Notes: a model not told the origin generated them from the letters alone. A stretch of 64,000 nt of DNA from Marine Group I thaumarchaeote (GCA_013390745.1 JACASX010000004.1:1-64000), one strand, 5' to 3'; shown: positions 8,668-18,576, counted from the stretch's first letter. Translations and numbers: made by a program.

Positions 8668-10489
8668 CTATGGGTTCCTCCGTAATCATTTTCTTATAAT
8701 TTGGTTCTTTCTTTTTACCAGCGAGCTCTGTACAAAATTGTGCTATCAATGGAATGTATTTTGAATAAAGATTTTTTCTTTTTATGGCAGCTTCAGCCTG
8801 ACCTCTTTTAGACATGAATGAAGATAGTTTTCTAGACAAAGATAGTAATGCCAGTTTTAACTCACGTTCAATCTCAGGTCTGTCTGCTACATTTTCTTTC
8901 CCTACTGTTTTGTAAGGTACTCGCGTAGAACAGATATGTGATACTATCACCAAAGGTGGTTCACCCTTTACTTTGTAGCGTGACCAGTCAGTGTCATTTA
9001 CAACCTTTAGAACCACATCACTTCCCTCATCATAAAGAAGGGGAATTCTATTAGCAAATCGATAAACGTTGATTCCACGACTAGAAATTTTTCCCCCATA
9101 TGCTATTCCCATCTCGATGATGAATGGAAATCCTGAATAAGCAGAAGCCCCACGCTGTACAACTGCAAGAAAGTCTGGTTCAAAAAATCGCTCCATCCCT
9201 TTTTCCAATGGAGATTCACCTAGTGGAGCCAAACAACTTGGATCAGGTGCCATAAAGTCATCAAAGGATTGTAATGCATCAGTAAGTTTTACAAGCTCTT
9301 GGTTTGTCATGGTACCAATTCTGTGTTCAGGTTTAAACTTTGCATACTCAGCAAACTTTAAAGCTGTAGTAGGTCCTACCCTTTGGAAACGTTTAGTCAA
9401 AAATGAGGTTAATGTTTCACCTTGTACAGTGTTTGCGAGTTGTTTATAGTAAAAACTTTCGGGATCCATATCAACGGAAACAGATTGCGATTCACCAAAA
9501 TCCCAGTAGGTTAATTTCTTGTTTCCTATATCAATTTCTTCAATGGTAGTCTTGCTTAACTTTTCAAAATCCATTTTTAAAAATGACATCAAAGCCATTA
9601 CTGTACGAACGGGTCGTGTCAAAGCTTTCCATTTTTTTTGTGTCTTATCCATTATTTCCGAGTGACTAAGATTTTTGTTGGCTAATCCTAGCTCTTTCCT
9701 AACTTTTGAGATCATATTGTCATCAACCGCCGGAATTTGATAATTGGTGTCTAACAGCATTCGTCGAATTGTTTCAACGTCAATTCCATGTGGATGTGGT
9801 CTGATGATTGTTGGAGAGGGTGGCATTGTTCTGACAACTTTCGTATACCTGTACTTGTCTCCTTTTGGATCATCAAAAGTAATTGTTGCATATGGCGTTA
9901 TCAGCGAGGTTTGATATACATAGTCGCGTATTTTTGTACCCGCTTTTGCATAATCACCCTCTAAACGTATACTCAGTGACAGTCCACCTTTTGAAACTTC
10001 TTTTGTTTCGTGTTTTAGTATTACAGGTTTGTTCTTCTGTATATCCAAAAGCATTTCATATTCATCCTGGATTTTTCCATCTGTACTACTCTTCACAATT
10101 AATGGCTTGTTAGTTGTAATTTGGCCGTAAAGAATTGCCATCGTAGCACCCAATCCAAACATTCCCCTTGCCTGCTTTAGACCAAATTTTGAGCCATACA
10201 GTACTGTACCAAATGCCAAAGGAACCTGCTTTGACTCGATACCAGGACCGTTGTCCCTTACGCTTAAGATATACTGTTTTGGATCAGGCTTTTCTGCATC
10301 AACTGCTTTTATCGACATGTGAACATCAGGTAAAATTCCTTTTTGATCACATGCGTCAAGAGAATTCTCGATGAATTCACGAACTGCAGTATAAAGTGAC
10401 CTTGTTGGATTACTAAAGCCTGCAAGGTCTCTGTTACGATAAAAAAATTCACTGGGAGAGATCTGGGTGAAAGTTTCTTTAGAAGACAT
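8651..10489 (-). CDS. top6B: DNA topoisomerase VI subunit B
   Basis: A GHKL ATPase subunit of 612 residues. Visible motifs are REFIENSLDACD (N box), VRDNGPGI (G1), ARGMFGLGATMAILYG (G2), and the later helical and transducer regions that contact Top6A. The start is taken at the ATG of MSSKETFTQISPSEFFYRNRD, which overlaps the KH gene's stop by 11 nt. A longer reading of 26 more codons is unlikely because it would lie inside the KH gene and does not match the family. Confidence 0.95.
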   Translation of the reverse strand: MSSKETFTQISPSEFFYRNRDLAGFSNPTRSLYTAVREFIENSLDACDQKGILPDVHMSIKAVDAEKPDPKQYILSVRDNGPGIESKQVPLAFGTVLYGSKFGLKQARGMFGLGATMAILYGQITTNKPLIVKSSTDGKIQDEYEMLLDIQKNKPVILKHETKEVSKGGLSLSIRLEGDYAKAGTKIRDYVYQTSLITPYATITFDDPKGDKYRYTKVVRTMPPSPTIIRPHPHGIDVETIRRMLLDTNYQIPAVDDNMISKVRKELGLANKNLSHSEIMDKTQKKWKALTRPVRTVMALMSFLKMDFEKLSKTTIEEIDIGNKKLTYWDFGESQSVSVDMDPESFYYKQLANTVQGETLTSFLTKRFQRVGPTTALKFAEYAKFKPEHRIGTMTNQELVKLTDALQSFDDFMAPDPSCLAPLGESPLEKGMERFFEPDFLAVVQRGASAYSGFPFIIEMGIAYGGKISSRGINVYRFANRIPLLYDEGSDVVLKVVNDTDWSRYKVKGEPPLVIVSHICSTRVPYKTVGKENVADRPEIERELKLALLSLSRKLSSFMSKRGQAEAAIKRKNLYSKYIPLIAQFCTELAGKKKEPNYKKMITEEPIVEEKT

Positions 10490-11048
10490 CTTGATTTTCC
10501 CATAATTGTAATCTGGCAAATTTTTCCTGCCGTCTTCCAGCTTCAATTTTCTTGTAAACATATCCATGCATGCTGCCGCTTAACAATGATTCAATAGCAT
10601 CTATTGCAAGTTTTAGCTGCGTTGATTCACCAATGACTGATACAGTTTTCCCATAAACAGTAATGTCTGCGTTACTCAAATTTTCCATATTCACTCTCGC
10701 CTTACCACCATCACCTATTATTCTTCCTTTGATCCTTTCAATTTGTTCTGGAGTTTTTCCACCAAACTCACGTAAATTAATTACATGCAAAGTATTTTCA
10801 CCTTTAAGTAATCTCATAGCTTTTTCTGGTGAAAATCCACGACCTATTGCTGTTATAATTTCCAAAGCCTTGAAAGTTTGAAATTGTTCATCAACAACTT
10901 CACTTAAAACCTGAACTTCCCCATTTTTACTATCTATGTCTAATTTCACTGAACAGGTTTCTTCAATTTTTGATTTTGTTTTTCCAGACTTGCCTATTAG
11001 AACACCAATTCTGTCTTCCGGAATTCTAATTAATTTTTCAAAACTCAT
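10479..11048 (-). CDS. KH-domain RNA-binding protein, Dim2/Pno1 type
   Basis: 189 residues with two KH domains. The first has the IPEDRIGVLIGKSGKTKSK loop, the second IKGRIIGDGGKARVNME. GRGFSPEKAMRLL between them is typical of the archaeal Dim2/Pno1 group. In archaea this protein binds near the 3' end of 16S rRNA and contacts aIF2, acting in small-subunit maturation. The neighbours aIF1A and aIF2-beta fit that role. Confidence 0.88.
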   Translation of the reverse strand: MSFEKLIRIPEDRIGVLIGKSGKTKSKIEETCSVKLDIDSKNGEVQVLSEVVDEQFQTFKALEIITAIGRGFSPEKAMRLLKGENTLHVINLREFGGKTPEQIERIKGRIIGDGGKARVNMENLSNADITVYGKTVSVIGESTQLKLAIDAIESLLSGSMHGYVYKKIEAGRRQEKFARLQLWENQDVF

Positions 11049-11065
11049 TTAGCGAAATAATTTTT

Positions 11066-11377
11066 TTAGAAATCTTTTGGTATGTGATCATTTTGTTTAA
11101 GCCAATCTGTTTGTGGTAATGTGTATCTCCACAAAATATCACCTCTTTGAGCCTTTCCAAATTCCCAAGGTGCAATTATCACTATATCATTATCACGTAT
11201 CCATACTCTTCGTTTTAATTTTCCTCTAATTCTTCCTCTTCTAGTAATACCATCAGCACATTTTACCAAAAGGTTTTCACCCCCAAGAAGCTTGATTACT
11301 CTTCCAAACATCTCACCTTCTTGAGGTAGTTGCAATTCTTTTAATGCACTTTCGTTTAGTACTTTACGTTTACCCAT
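11066..11377 (-). CDS. eif1A: Translation initiation factor aIF1A
   Basis: A 103-residue S1-like OB-fold factor binding the small-subunit A site during initiation. Family motifs are LPQEGEMFGRVIKLLGGENLLVKCADG, RRGRIRGKLKRRVWI and DIVIIAPWEF. Length is normal for archaeal aIF1A. It sits 17 nt upstream of the KH/Dim2 gene in the same direction. Confidence 0.95.
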   Translation of the reverse strand: MGKRKVLNESALKELQLPQEGEMFGRVIKLLGGENLLVKCADGITRRGRIRGKLKRRVWIRDNDIVIIAPWEFGKAQRGDILWRYTLPQTDWLKQNDHIPKDF

Positions 11378-11415
11378 AGAAAAAAGTAAAAATTTTTCTA
11401 TATAATTGTGGTGAT

Positions 11416-11709
11416 TTACATTTTGAAAACAACTAAGAAAGGAACTCCATCTATTTCTTTAACTCCATTTTGTGTTCCAATTCCCATATCTACAGACAAA
11501 GAAATTATTTCCTTTCCTGCCATGTTAATGTTATCAGATCTTTTCAACATTTCCTTTGCCTCTTCTTTCTCAACAACTTTTTCTGCATAATATTTTTCAC
11601 TTATTTTGAGGGTAAAACTGCTTTTATTGAGAGTCCTACCTAACAATTCAGTATCACATATGTTTAGCATACATGTATCCTTATGATTAATCAAACGTGC
11701 AGAAAACAT
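11416..11709 (-). CDS. DUF424 family protein
   Basis: 97 residues matching the small archaeal DUF424 family: an N-terminal strand, CDTELLGRTL, a central acidic helix (EEAKEMLKRSDNINMAGKE) and a closing GVPFLVVFKM. Its molecular function is unknown, but family members usually sit beside translation genes, as here directly after aIF2-beta. Its ATG overlaps that gene's stop (TAATG), supporting the start at 11709 rather than the internal ATG. Confidence 0.75.
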   Translation of the reverse strand: MFSARLINHKDTCMLNICDTELLGRTLNKSSFTLKISEKYYAEKVVEKEEAKEMLKRSDNINMAGKEIISLSVDMGIGTQNGVKEIDGVPFLVVFKM

Positions 11710-12131
11710 TAGGCATATTTGCCCTTAATTGTGGATTTTGCCCCACATGCTTCACAAATAAGAAAATGTATTCTTTTTTCCTTTTCTATTCTTGTATCAG
11801 GACTTTGGCAAGTAATACAACTAATGTAATCACTAACATAAATTTTAAGCAGCCGTGTAAAATCATCAGGATCCCTTTTTCCAGTAAACATTGCACTATC
11901 ACCAACCCTTTCAGCAGGAACTGCAAATTCTTTTGATAGATATTGTAATAATTTAGCAGGATCTCTACGCATTATTTTTGGATATTCTACAAAATTTCTC
12001 AAGTAAGTCTTTTGACCTTCCCACATCACATCAACTGGAGGAAGCTCAAATCTGCCATCAGTAACTTTAGAATGTTTAATCAAATTCTTTTCTATTCGTT
12101 TTAACATCTTTTCATAGTCTGACTTTGCCAT
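11709..12131 (-). CDS. eif2b: Translation initiation factor aIF2 subunit beta
   Basis: 140 residues, the usual archaeal length. The central part (RFELPPVDVMWEGQKTYLRN) and the C-terminal zinc ribbon (CITCQSPDT then LICEACGAKSTIKGK) are typical. The subunit helps aIF2 deliver initiator tRNA. It is coupled to the DUF424 gene by a TAATG overlap. Confidence 0.95.
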   Translation of the reverse strand: MAKSDYEKMLKRIEKNLIKHSKVTDGRFELPPVDVMWEGQKTYLRNFVEYPKIMRRDPAKLLQYLSKEFAVPAERVGDSAMFTGKRDPDDFTRLLKIYVSDYISCITCQSPDTRIEKEKRIHFLICEACGAKSTIKGKYA

Positions 12132-12183
12132 AAAAACGGAAATCCTAACTCCCCCTATATGAGTTTAGAAAATACCAGTAAGA

Positions 12184-12336
12184 TTAAGCGTCTGGATTTT
12201 TGCCTATTCGAAAAACATTAGTTCCACATTCAGGACAAGTACCTTTTAGGGCAGGTCTGCCATTTTTGAGCTCAGTTTCTACTGGATCTTTTATTTCTCT
12301 TTTGTCTCTACATTTTACACAATATGCTGTTGCCAT
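12184..12336 (-). CDS. Small zinc-ribbon protein (DUF5679-like)
   Basis: A 50-residue protein starting MATAYCVKCRDKREIKDP with two knuckles, CVKC (6-9) and CPEC (34-37). The central KNGRPALKGTCPECGT matches a small zinc-ribbon family common in archaea and actinobacteria. Function unknown. It lies 52 nt upstream of aIF2-beta and may head the translation/topoisomerase cluster. Confidence 0.75.
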   Translation of the reverse strand: MATAYCVKCRDKREIKDPVETELKNGRPALKGTCPECGTNVFRIGKNPDA

Positions 12337-12569
12337 TCTAACTTTTGACAAATAAAGTCGTATTTAGGATATTGCTGTGAAAAAATTTTAACTAGAAACT
12401 AGATGATTGTATAATTTTTAGTGGTAAAACCTAATCCTATTTAACTAATTTTGATTATTTTTGATATTTCTCAATTATAGAAACCATTGTTGGAAATTTT
12501 ACAAGAATTCTATTGAAGGAAAATTTTGAAAAGTTGGCAACATAAATAATAGATTTTCGTAATTTACAA

Positions 12570-13070
12570 ATGGCGTCAAAAAAGGGTATTGCAGTAACTA
12601 TAGCTATTCTTGTTGGTGTTGCCGTATTTGCATATTCTTTGCCTTTTCTAATAGCCTTCGATACTGAAATGAAAATTACTGTTTCAGATTTTGGAAAACA
12701 TCTTGATATTACTAAAGAAAGAGTCGCGATGGAGTATTCAAGCATTGATGAATCATTTGAAAAATTGATGAAAAAGAAGATGAGTCCAAATGAATACATC
12801 GGGATTGCAAAAATTTCTTCATCACAAATTAATTCTTTAATAATAGAATTAACTGACAGTGGTGCTACGCAAGAATGGGTTGAAAGCTATGTAAATTATA
12901 TTGGTGCATTAAAAAAACTAAATGAAAAGATTACAGAAACAATTGTTGTTGCAAATTTGATGAATGATGATGATAATTCAAATTCTATTAATGAAATAAT
13001 TGCTAAAATACATCAATTGGAAACAGAATCACTAGACCTAATCAAAAAATCAGATAATACAAGACCATAA
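12570..13070 (+). CDS. Membrane-anchored helical hypothetical protein
   Basis: 166 residues: one N-terminal membrane helix (about 6-28, GIAVTIAILVGVAVFAYSL) and then a soluble helical domain with coiled-coil character at about 40-160. The orientation is probably with the helical part outside. No family recognised. The 233 nt upstream of it (12337-12569) contain no gene that could be supported. Confidence 0.6.
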   Translation: MASKKGIAVTIAILVGVAVFAYSLPFLIAFDTEMKITVSDFGKHLDITKERVAMEYSSIDESFEKLMKKKMSPNEYIGIAKISSSQINSLIIELTDSGATQEWVESYVNYIGALKKLNEKITETIVVANLMNDDDNSNSINEIIAKIHQLETESLDLIKKSDNTRP

Positions 13071-13151
13071 CCAATCTAGTCGTATAATACTAAACTTCAT
13101 GGTAAGAATGGTGGGAAATCGTTAAAAGGTAATTTTGTTATATAATAGACT

Positions 13152-14291
13152 ATGTCGCTGAGTGGAAAACTGGAAAATGATGTTAAGGCTACTACAGCAA
13201 ACAAATTACTAGTTATTTGCATAGATAGAGATGATGATTTAGGAAGAAAGACTGGAATTTCAACCCCTGTTGTTGGCAGAAATGCATGCATAGAAGCGGC
13301 ACAAAGATTAGCTCTGGAAGATCCTGAAGATGCGGATTCTAATTCAATATTTTTTGCTGTTAAAACATATGAAGACTTGGTAAGCAAGGGATACAAGGCG
13401 CAGGTAATCACAGTTACTGGTGTAGAGAACAGAGGCGTGCAGGCAGATGAAAAAGTTGCTTCGGAGATAAAGTCAGTATTAAAGAAATTTTCTGCAAATG
13501 GAGCTGTAATAGTTTCAGATGGAGAAGACGATGAGATGGTTATACCTGTGATTCAAAATGTAATTCCAGTTATTTCAGTGCAAAGAGTAGTTATGCAAGT
13601 CAGCAGAACGATTGAGCATTCCTATGCCGTATTTGGCAAGTTCCTAAAATTAGTAATGTACAACCCAAAATATTCAAAGTTCTTTTTGGGCGTTCCAGGA
13701 ATTTTGTTATTGATCGGTGGAATAGGAGCTGTTACAGGATACAACGTAGAGATTTTTGCTGTGCTAATTACCATTCTTGGTGGTGCATTTTTGATCAGAG
13801 CATTTGATATCGATAAAGCATGGACCAACTGGGCAAAACCTACGCCAGAAGGGTTTACCAGAATGTTTACACTAATCACTGGGCTAATTCTGATAGCAGC
13901 ATCAGTTCCAGCTGGCATAACTACTGTAAGTCCAGAAAACATCTCCGGCGATGTAGGAATTATTAATCTAATTACGGACGAAGTAGTGATAGGTCAATTT
14001 GTTTCAGGTATGATTCCATTCTTGTGGATCGGTCTTGGAACAATATTTGTAGGAATTTTATTTAGTAACTGGCTAAACAGAAAATTACGATACATTAGTG
14101 ATCTTCTTAGGATAATTGTGTTAGTTGCGTTGTATCCTACTGTTCATCAGTTTACAAACATCCTAATGTATGAAGAAAGTTCATTCTCATTGATCCTTCC
14201 TTTAGTTGCGGGTTTTGCGGTTACAGCTGCATCTGCCACTCTTTTGATCCGTAGATATAGAAAAAGAGGAAGCAGAGAATTAGAACAGTAA
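13152..14291 (+). CDS. DUF373 family membrane protein
   Basis: 379 residues. The N-terminal soluble part has KLLVICIDRDDDLGRKTG and IVSDGEDDEMVIPVIQ, the aspartate-rich motifs of archaeal DUF373 proteins. It is followed by about six membrane helices from residue 180 onward. The function is unknown; the Asp clusters suggest a metal- or nucleotide-binding head on a membrane domain. It precedes the cis-prenyltransferase by 113 nt in the same direction. Confidence 0.8.
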   Translation: MSLSGKLENDVKATTANKLLVICIDRDDDLGRKTGISTPVVGRNACIEAAQRLALEDPEDADSNSIFFAVKTYEDLVSKGYKAQVITVTGVENRGVQADEKVASEIKSVLKKFSANGAVIVSDGEDDEMVIPVIQNVIPVISVQRVVMQVSRTIEHSYAVFGKFLKLVMYNPKYSKFFLGVPGILLLIGGIGAVTGYNVEIFAVLITILGGAFLIRAFDIDKAWTNWAKPTPEGFTRMFTLITGLILIAASVPAGITTVSPENISGDVGIINLITDEVVIGQFVSGMIPFLWIGLGTIFVGILFSNWLNRKLRYISDLLRIIVLVALYPTVHQFTNILMYEESSFSLILPLVAGFAVTAASATLLIRRYRKRGSRELEQ

Positions 14292-14404
14292 ATTTTTCAT
14301 TCTGTTTAGAACCATATTATAATAACACATATCTGTCTCTATCTAATCCAAAAATATGTGAAAGGTGATGCACCGTTAACGGAATACTAGATGCCGTATT
14401 TCAT

Positions 14405-15166
14405 ATGTCAGGACTCTATAGATTCTACGCCAAAAGATTAGAAAAAGAAGTTGTAAATGGTGATAGACCTAACCACATAGCTATAGTACTAGATGGTAAC
14501 CGTAGATGGGCAAAACGAAATTTAGTTATGCAAAAACAAGGTCATTTTAAGGGTGCTGATACAGTTGAAAACCTTCTTGACTGGTGTGAAGAATTTGATA
14601 TAAAAATTATAACTTTGTATGTTTTATCAGCTGAAAATCTGGATAGAAAAAATGAAGAACTTGATTATATTTATGATTTAATCAAAACAAGATTAGAGAA
14701 ACTCTACAATGATCCTAGAATTCATAAAAACGAAATGAGAGTCAAAGGAATAGGACGAATTGAATTGTTACCAGATTCGATAAAAGATGTACTGTCAAGA
14801 TTGGATAACGCTACAAAGGATTACAGTAATCATTTTCTCAATATTGCAATTGCATATGGTGGCCAGAACGAACTGGTTGATGCAGTTAGAAAGATTGGTG
14901 CCAAGATAAAAGAAGGCAAATTAGATGCAAAGGACATTACCAAGGATGTAATTGAAGAAAATTTGTATACTTCACATCTTCCCCAGCCATCAGCTGATAT
15001 GATTTTAAGAACATCTGGGGAAAAAAGAATGAGTGGTTTTTTGATGTGGCAAAGTGCATATAGTGAATTAGTATTCTTAGATGTTTTTTGGCCGGAATTT
15101 AGAAAGATTGATCTTATGCGAGCCATACGCACATTCCAGAAAAGAAAAAGACGTGCAGGAAAATAA
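14405..15166 (+). CDS. uppS: cis-Prenyltransferase (polyprenyl diphosphate synthase)
   Basis: 253 residues. The signature IAIVLDGNRRWAKR holds the catalytic Asp and the GNRRWA loop; later motifs are YVLSAENLDR, NIAIAYGGQNELVDA and RTSGEKRMSGFLMWQSAYSE. The enzyme adds isopentenyl units in cis to make the long polyprenyl carrier lipid for glycosylation. Length and motifs are normal. A NUDIX gene follows 32 nt later. Confidence 0.93.
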   Translation: MSGLYRFYAKRLEKEVVNGDRPNHIAIVLDGNRRWAKRNLVMQKQGHFKGADTVENLLDWCEEFDIKIITLYVLSAENLDRKNEELDYIYDLIKTRLEKLYNDPRIHKNEMRVKGIGRIELLPDSIKDVLSRLDNATKDYSNHFLNIAIAYGGQNELVDAVRKIGAKIKEGKLDAKDITKDVIEENLYTSHLPQPSADMILRTSGEKRMSGFLMWQSAYSELVFLDVFWPEFRKIDLMRAIRTFQKRKRRAGK

Positions 15167-15198
15167 CCTAAATAAACTGAAATACAATCTATCCAAAT

Positions 15199-15618
15199 AT
15201 GAGAGAGCAAAAATCTGCAGGTATTGTTTTGTTCAGAAATGATTCAGATAAAAATGAGTTCTTGTTGTTAAATTATCCCCAAGGACACTGGGACTTTGTT
15301 AAGGGAAAAATTGAGCAAAATGAGACATCGCATGAAACAGCACTAAGAGAAACAAAGGAGGAGACAGGGATTACGAATATTAAATTTGTAGATGGTTTTG
15401 AAGAATCTGTAGAATATAATTTTAGGTTCAAAAAGGAGGATATTCATAAAAAAGTTATTTTCTTCTTGGCAAAAACTAACGAAAAAAACATCAAACTATC
15501 TCATGAACATAACGATTATCTCTGGCTGGAATATAACGATGCTCTAAAAAAGACCACATTTGAAAATGCTAAAAATGTGTTAACTAAAGCAAATGAATTT
15601 CTATCAAGCATTAGCTGA
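15199..15618 (+). CDS. NUDIX hydrolase, Ap4A-type
   Basis: 139 residues with a complete NUDIX box spanning GKIEQNETSHETALRETKEE, followed by TG, which supplies the metal-binding glutamates. The opening (REQKSAGIVLF) and the PQGHWDFVKGK context resemble archaeal bis(5'-nucleosyl)-tetraphosphatases that clean up Ap4A. The exact substrate cannot be proven from sequence. It converges with pyrF, overlapping 15 nt. Confidence 0.85.
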   Translation: MREQKSAGIVLFRNDSDKNEFLLLNYPQGHWDFVKGKIEQNETSHETALRETKEETGITNIKFVDGFEESVEYNFRFKKEDIHKKVIFFLAKTNEKNIKLSHEHNDYLWLEYNDALKKTTFENAKNVLTKANEFLSSIS

Positions 15619-16344
15619 TTGTAATTGTTTTGCGGTACGTGCAGGGTTTCTGGAACCAAGAATTGTTCTTCCCACAATCAGAAAGTCACTACCACTTGTA
15701 ATCGCTTTCGTTACACTTCCACCTTGCGTACCAATTCCAGGGGAATAGATGTCAAGTTTTTTCCCAGAAATTTTCTTGCAATGGCTTATGATTTTCGGAT
15801 AAGTTGCACCAACAATTATTCCGTCAGCCCCGCTTGATATGGCCCATTTTAAGAACAATTGATACAGCGGTTTAGGCTTTGAATTTTTTGAAAGACTTAC
15901 GTTAATCTCATAGGATACTTTAGCTTCAGGTGCGCTCATATGACATAATGCAATTACACCCCTATCTCGTTTGTGTGCTTCTCTAACAATTTTCTTGAGG
16001 CTTTCAGGACCCATTATTGGATTTACTATAATCGCATCAAATCCAAAATCCCATAATATTTTTGACGTTATTTGATTTGTATTTCCTATATCATTTAGCT
16101 TTATGTCGGCAATTGTTTGAAGACCATATTGATGAGCCGTTTTATTGATTTTCACAATCTCTTTTTTTCCTAACGGTAACAATGCGTGGAAATTCAATTT
16201 AATGCCACATAGAAATTTGTGCATGGTTTTGATGTTCTTGATAGTCTGTGAAACAATTTTCGTATTTGCCGAACTATAATCATTGGCAAGTATGATCAAA
16301 CTATTCTTAGAGGATTTTGAAATTCTAGTTTTGAATTTGGTCAT
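15604..16344 (-). CDS. pyrF: Orotidine 5'-phosphate decarboxylase
   Basis: 246 residues forming a TIM barrel that converts OMP to UMP. The catalytic motif ADIKLNDIGNTN gives the D-K-D triad, and SPGIGTQGG and LIVGRTILGSRNPARTA bind phosphate. The upstream gene overlaps the start by 20 nt, so the two are likely co-transcribed. Confidence 0.92.
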   Translation of the reverse strand: MTKFKTRISKSSKNSLIILANDYSSANTKIVSQTIKNIKTMHKFLCGIKLNFHALLPLGKKEIVKINKTAHQYGLQTIADIKLNDIGNTNQITSKILWDFGFDAIIVNPIMGPESLKKIVREAHKRDRGVIALCHMSAPEAKVSYEINVSLSKNSKPKPLYQLFLKWAISSGADGIIVGATYPKIISHCKKISGKKLDIYSPGIGTQGGSVTKAITSGSDFLIVGRTILGSRNPARTAKQLQSANA

Positions 16345-16990
16345 AGTTGACCAATGGATGTGTATCGTGTAGTTTAACTATTTTGATGTAAGAATATCCA
16401 TGTTCACAGGTATTATCTACTAAGATGGGGTCAGAACCATTAGATGTGCTGTGTTTTAAAAATGGTTTAATCGGCTCTTCTTTTAACACGACATAACAGA
16501 AATACGAATCTCCATCTTCATTAAAAGTAAGAAAGACTCCAAGTAACCACCGTCCCTGAAATGGAAATGCAAATAATGGAAACGGTGCATCTTCAAAACC
16601 ATAACTAAGTTTAGCCAGACTTCCCAAGTCATCTAATTCAATAGGTTGGTATTTTTCAGAATTATTATCAGATGATGGTTTAAGAGATTGTGGTAATGAT
16701 TTTATTTTTACAATTGGAGAATACATCTTTGAATTATCAATTGTGGATTCCACCATTAATGATTCTTCCTTACCAGATTTGAAACCATAAGATAAGTAAT
16801 GGTTAAAATTTTCAATTGGGGTATAGTATATGACAGGACTTTCTTTGAGCAAATCCATTTGAACTGAAAGAACTTTTGTACCCCTATGTTCATGAAGGAA
16901 TGACACTCTAGGTGCTCTCTCTAATGCACATACTAACCTAGTAAATTCCAAAGGTGAGTTTACTTGAATATAACTTGGAAACTTATCCAC
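16325..16990 (-). CDS. Conserved hypothetical protein, 221 aa
   Basis: A soluble 221-residue protein with no recognisable domain. It has mixed alpha/beta character, single Cys residues and a Trp-rich patch (FPFQGRWLLGVFLTF). It overlaps the pyrF start by 20 nt and probably shares its transcript. No function can be assigned. Confidence 0.6.
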   Translation of the reverse strand: MDKFPSYIQVNSPLEFTRLVCALERAPRVSFLHEHRGTKVLSVQMDLLKESPVIYYTPIENFNHYLSYGFKSGKEESLMVESTIDNSKMYSPIVKIKSLPQSLKPSSDNNSEKYQPIELDDLGSLAKLSYGFEDAPFPLFAFPFQGRWLLGVFLTFNEDGDSYFCYVVLKEEPIKPFLKHSTSNGSDPILVDNTCEHGYSYIKIVKLHDTHPLVNYDQIQN

Positions 16991-17031
16991 AAAAAGTAAA
17001 ATCAGGATACTAAATTAAAGGATAACCGAAA

Positions 17032-18036
17032 CTAGTCAGATCTAATATCTATTATATCATCCACGAGTGGACCAGTTCCAATGAGTGTGACTCGTACTTG
17101 GAGTTTATCTTCAATATTTTTTATAAAAGATTTAGCCTCATCACTCAAGTCGCTGAAAGACTTTACGCCTGCACACTCTGGAAACCTCACATCTAATTTT
17201 GTTATAGCCAATTGTGTTGCACTGCTAAGCATGATTGCTCTTTGCGCCAAATCAAAATCAAATTCTGCGGCACGCCTAGGCCTTCCTGTGACTGTGCCAA
17301 ACTCAGCCCATCCCTTTTGCTCGATTTCTTCAGCGCTGAGCTCATTATCCATTGGTCCAGTACCAACACGCGTCAAGTATGCCTTAAACACAACTAGAAC
17401 TTCATCCACATTCTTTGGACCTATACCGATATCTGCACATATGCCTGATGCAGTAACATCCTTAGAAGTAACAAATGGATAAGTTCCGTGCCATAATGAT
17501 AGGTGGGTACCTTGAGTACCTTCTATTAGAACATTTTTTTGATCTTTTAGTGCAGAATGAACCTCAGCTGGTACATCTATAACGTATGAGGAAAGTGATT
17601 CAACGTCTTTTGCCATCTTTAGTGTTCTCATTGCACGCTCAGCATTTGCTGGACCAGTTCCTGAGCCAGTGCTTCCAATCTTTTCTTTCAACCTACCTTT
17701 AGAATCCTGATCAAGATGGTTTTGTTCAATTATCCCACAATGTTTATCCAAAAACGCTCTGCCTGAAACACCATACTCTTGTATTTCCTTAAAAAAGATA
17801 TCAGGATTGACAACTACGCCAGGTCCAATCATGACTTTGGTATTTTTATTTAAAAATCCACTTGGTAACATACGTACCTTGTAAGTAGTACTACCATCCT
17901 TGATTGTATGACCTGCATTTGGTCCGGCTCCTCCACGAACAACAATTGATGGATTATCCTTTTTTGACAGATATGAGATGATTTTTCCCTTTCCCTCGTC
18001 GCCAAAAAAGCCACCCACCACAACAGTTGAAGGCAT
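17032..18036 (-). CDS. purA: Adenylosuccinate synthetase
   Basis: 334 residues, the short archaeal form of the GTP-dependent enzyme joining IMP and aspartate. Visible motifs are GGFFGDEGKGK (P-loop), GAGPNAGHT, GSTGSGTGPANAERAMR, EGTQGTHLSLWHGTYPFVTS and TRVGTGPMDNEL. purB, the next step to AMP, is at 35886-37247, not adjacent. Confidence 0.95.
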   Translation of the reverse strand: MPSTVVVGGFFGDEGKGKIISYLSKKDNPSIVVRGGAGPNAGHTIKDGSTTYKVRMLPSGFLNKNTKVMIGPGVVVNPDIFFKEIQEYGVSGRAFLDKHCGIIEQNHLDQDSKGRLKEKIGSTGSGTGPANAERAMRTLKMAKDVESLSSYVIDVPAEVHSALKDQKNVLIEGTQGTHLSLWHGTYPFVTSKDVTASGICADIGIGPKNVDEVLVVFKAYLTRVGTGPMDNELSAEEIEQKGWAEFGTVTGRPRRAAEFDFDLAQRAIMLSSATQLAITKLDVRFPECAGVKSFSDLSDEAKSFIKNIEDKLQVRVTLIGTGPLVDDIIDIRSD

Positions 18037-18093
18037 ACACAGATGCTGTAGTTTTCATATATTTAATTCAACAACAAGTTATGGTTAATACCT

Positions 18094-18576
18094 GTGTTAC
18101 AAACAGTCACAGTATTGTCTGAGCCAAATTATGCAGGAAATATAATAATAAATCTTGCAAGCCTGCCAGATTTTCTTAGAAAGCCCATTCTTAAGAAAAG
18201 AATGACAGAGTTTTTCTCAATGTCAGAGCCTGAAAAATCAGAAATTATCAATAACGCCCTAGATGCTGGACCAACCATACCGTTTCCAAGTTTTTCAAAA
18301 CTGTTCAAGACATGGCTCGAAGTGCTTTGCACAGTTTCTGAAGAAAATAGGTATACAATGTTTTCAAATTATATCAAACACATAATCAATTCACCTCAAA
18401 AGATAATTGCGTTTAACTTGGACGGTATTCTTGAGATATTTCTGAGCTTGGAGCAAGCAAATCAGGAGATTATATCACTTTCAATTCAAAAAGTGGTTAA
18501 AAATTTAGAGCAAGATTCAAAAAGAAAATTGATTTTACTATTTCCGGAAAACGCTAGAAAATTAATTGGTTTTTAG
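18094..18576 (+). CDS. Hypothetical helical protein, 160 aa
   Basis: A largely helical protein starting at GTG (MLQTVTVLSEPNYAG), with Pro-rich loops around residues 65-72 and no cysteine motif. No family recognised. It is divergent from purA and converges with the zinc-ribbon gene, overlapping it by 4 nt. Confidence 0.55.
   Translation: MLQTVTVLSEPNYAGNIIINLASLPDFLRKPILKKRMTEFFSMSEPEKSEIINNALDAGPTIPFPSFSKLFKTWLEVLCTVSEENRYTMFSNYIKHIINSPQKIIAFNLDGILEIFLSLEQANQEIISLSIQKVVKNLEQDSKRKLILLFPENARKLIGF

Noticed and set aside
8651-10567. A 26-residue longer Top6B start
   Set aside because: It would lie inside the KH gene and the extra residues do not match the family; ATG 10489 overlaps the KH stop as expected for coupling.
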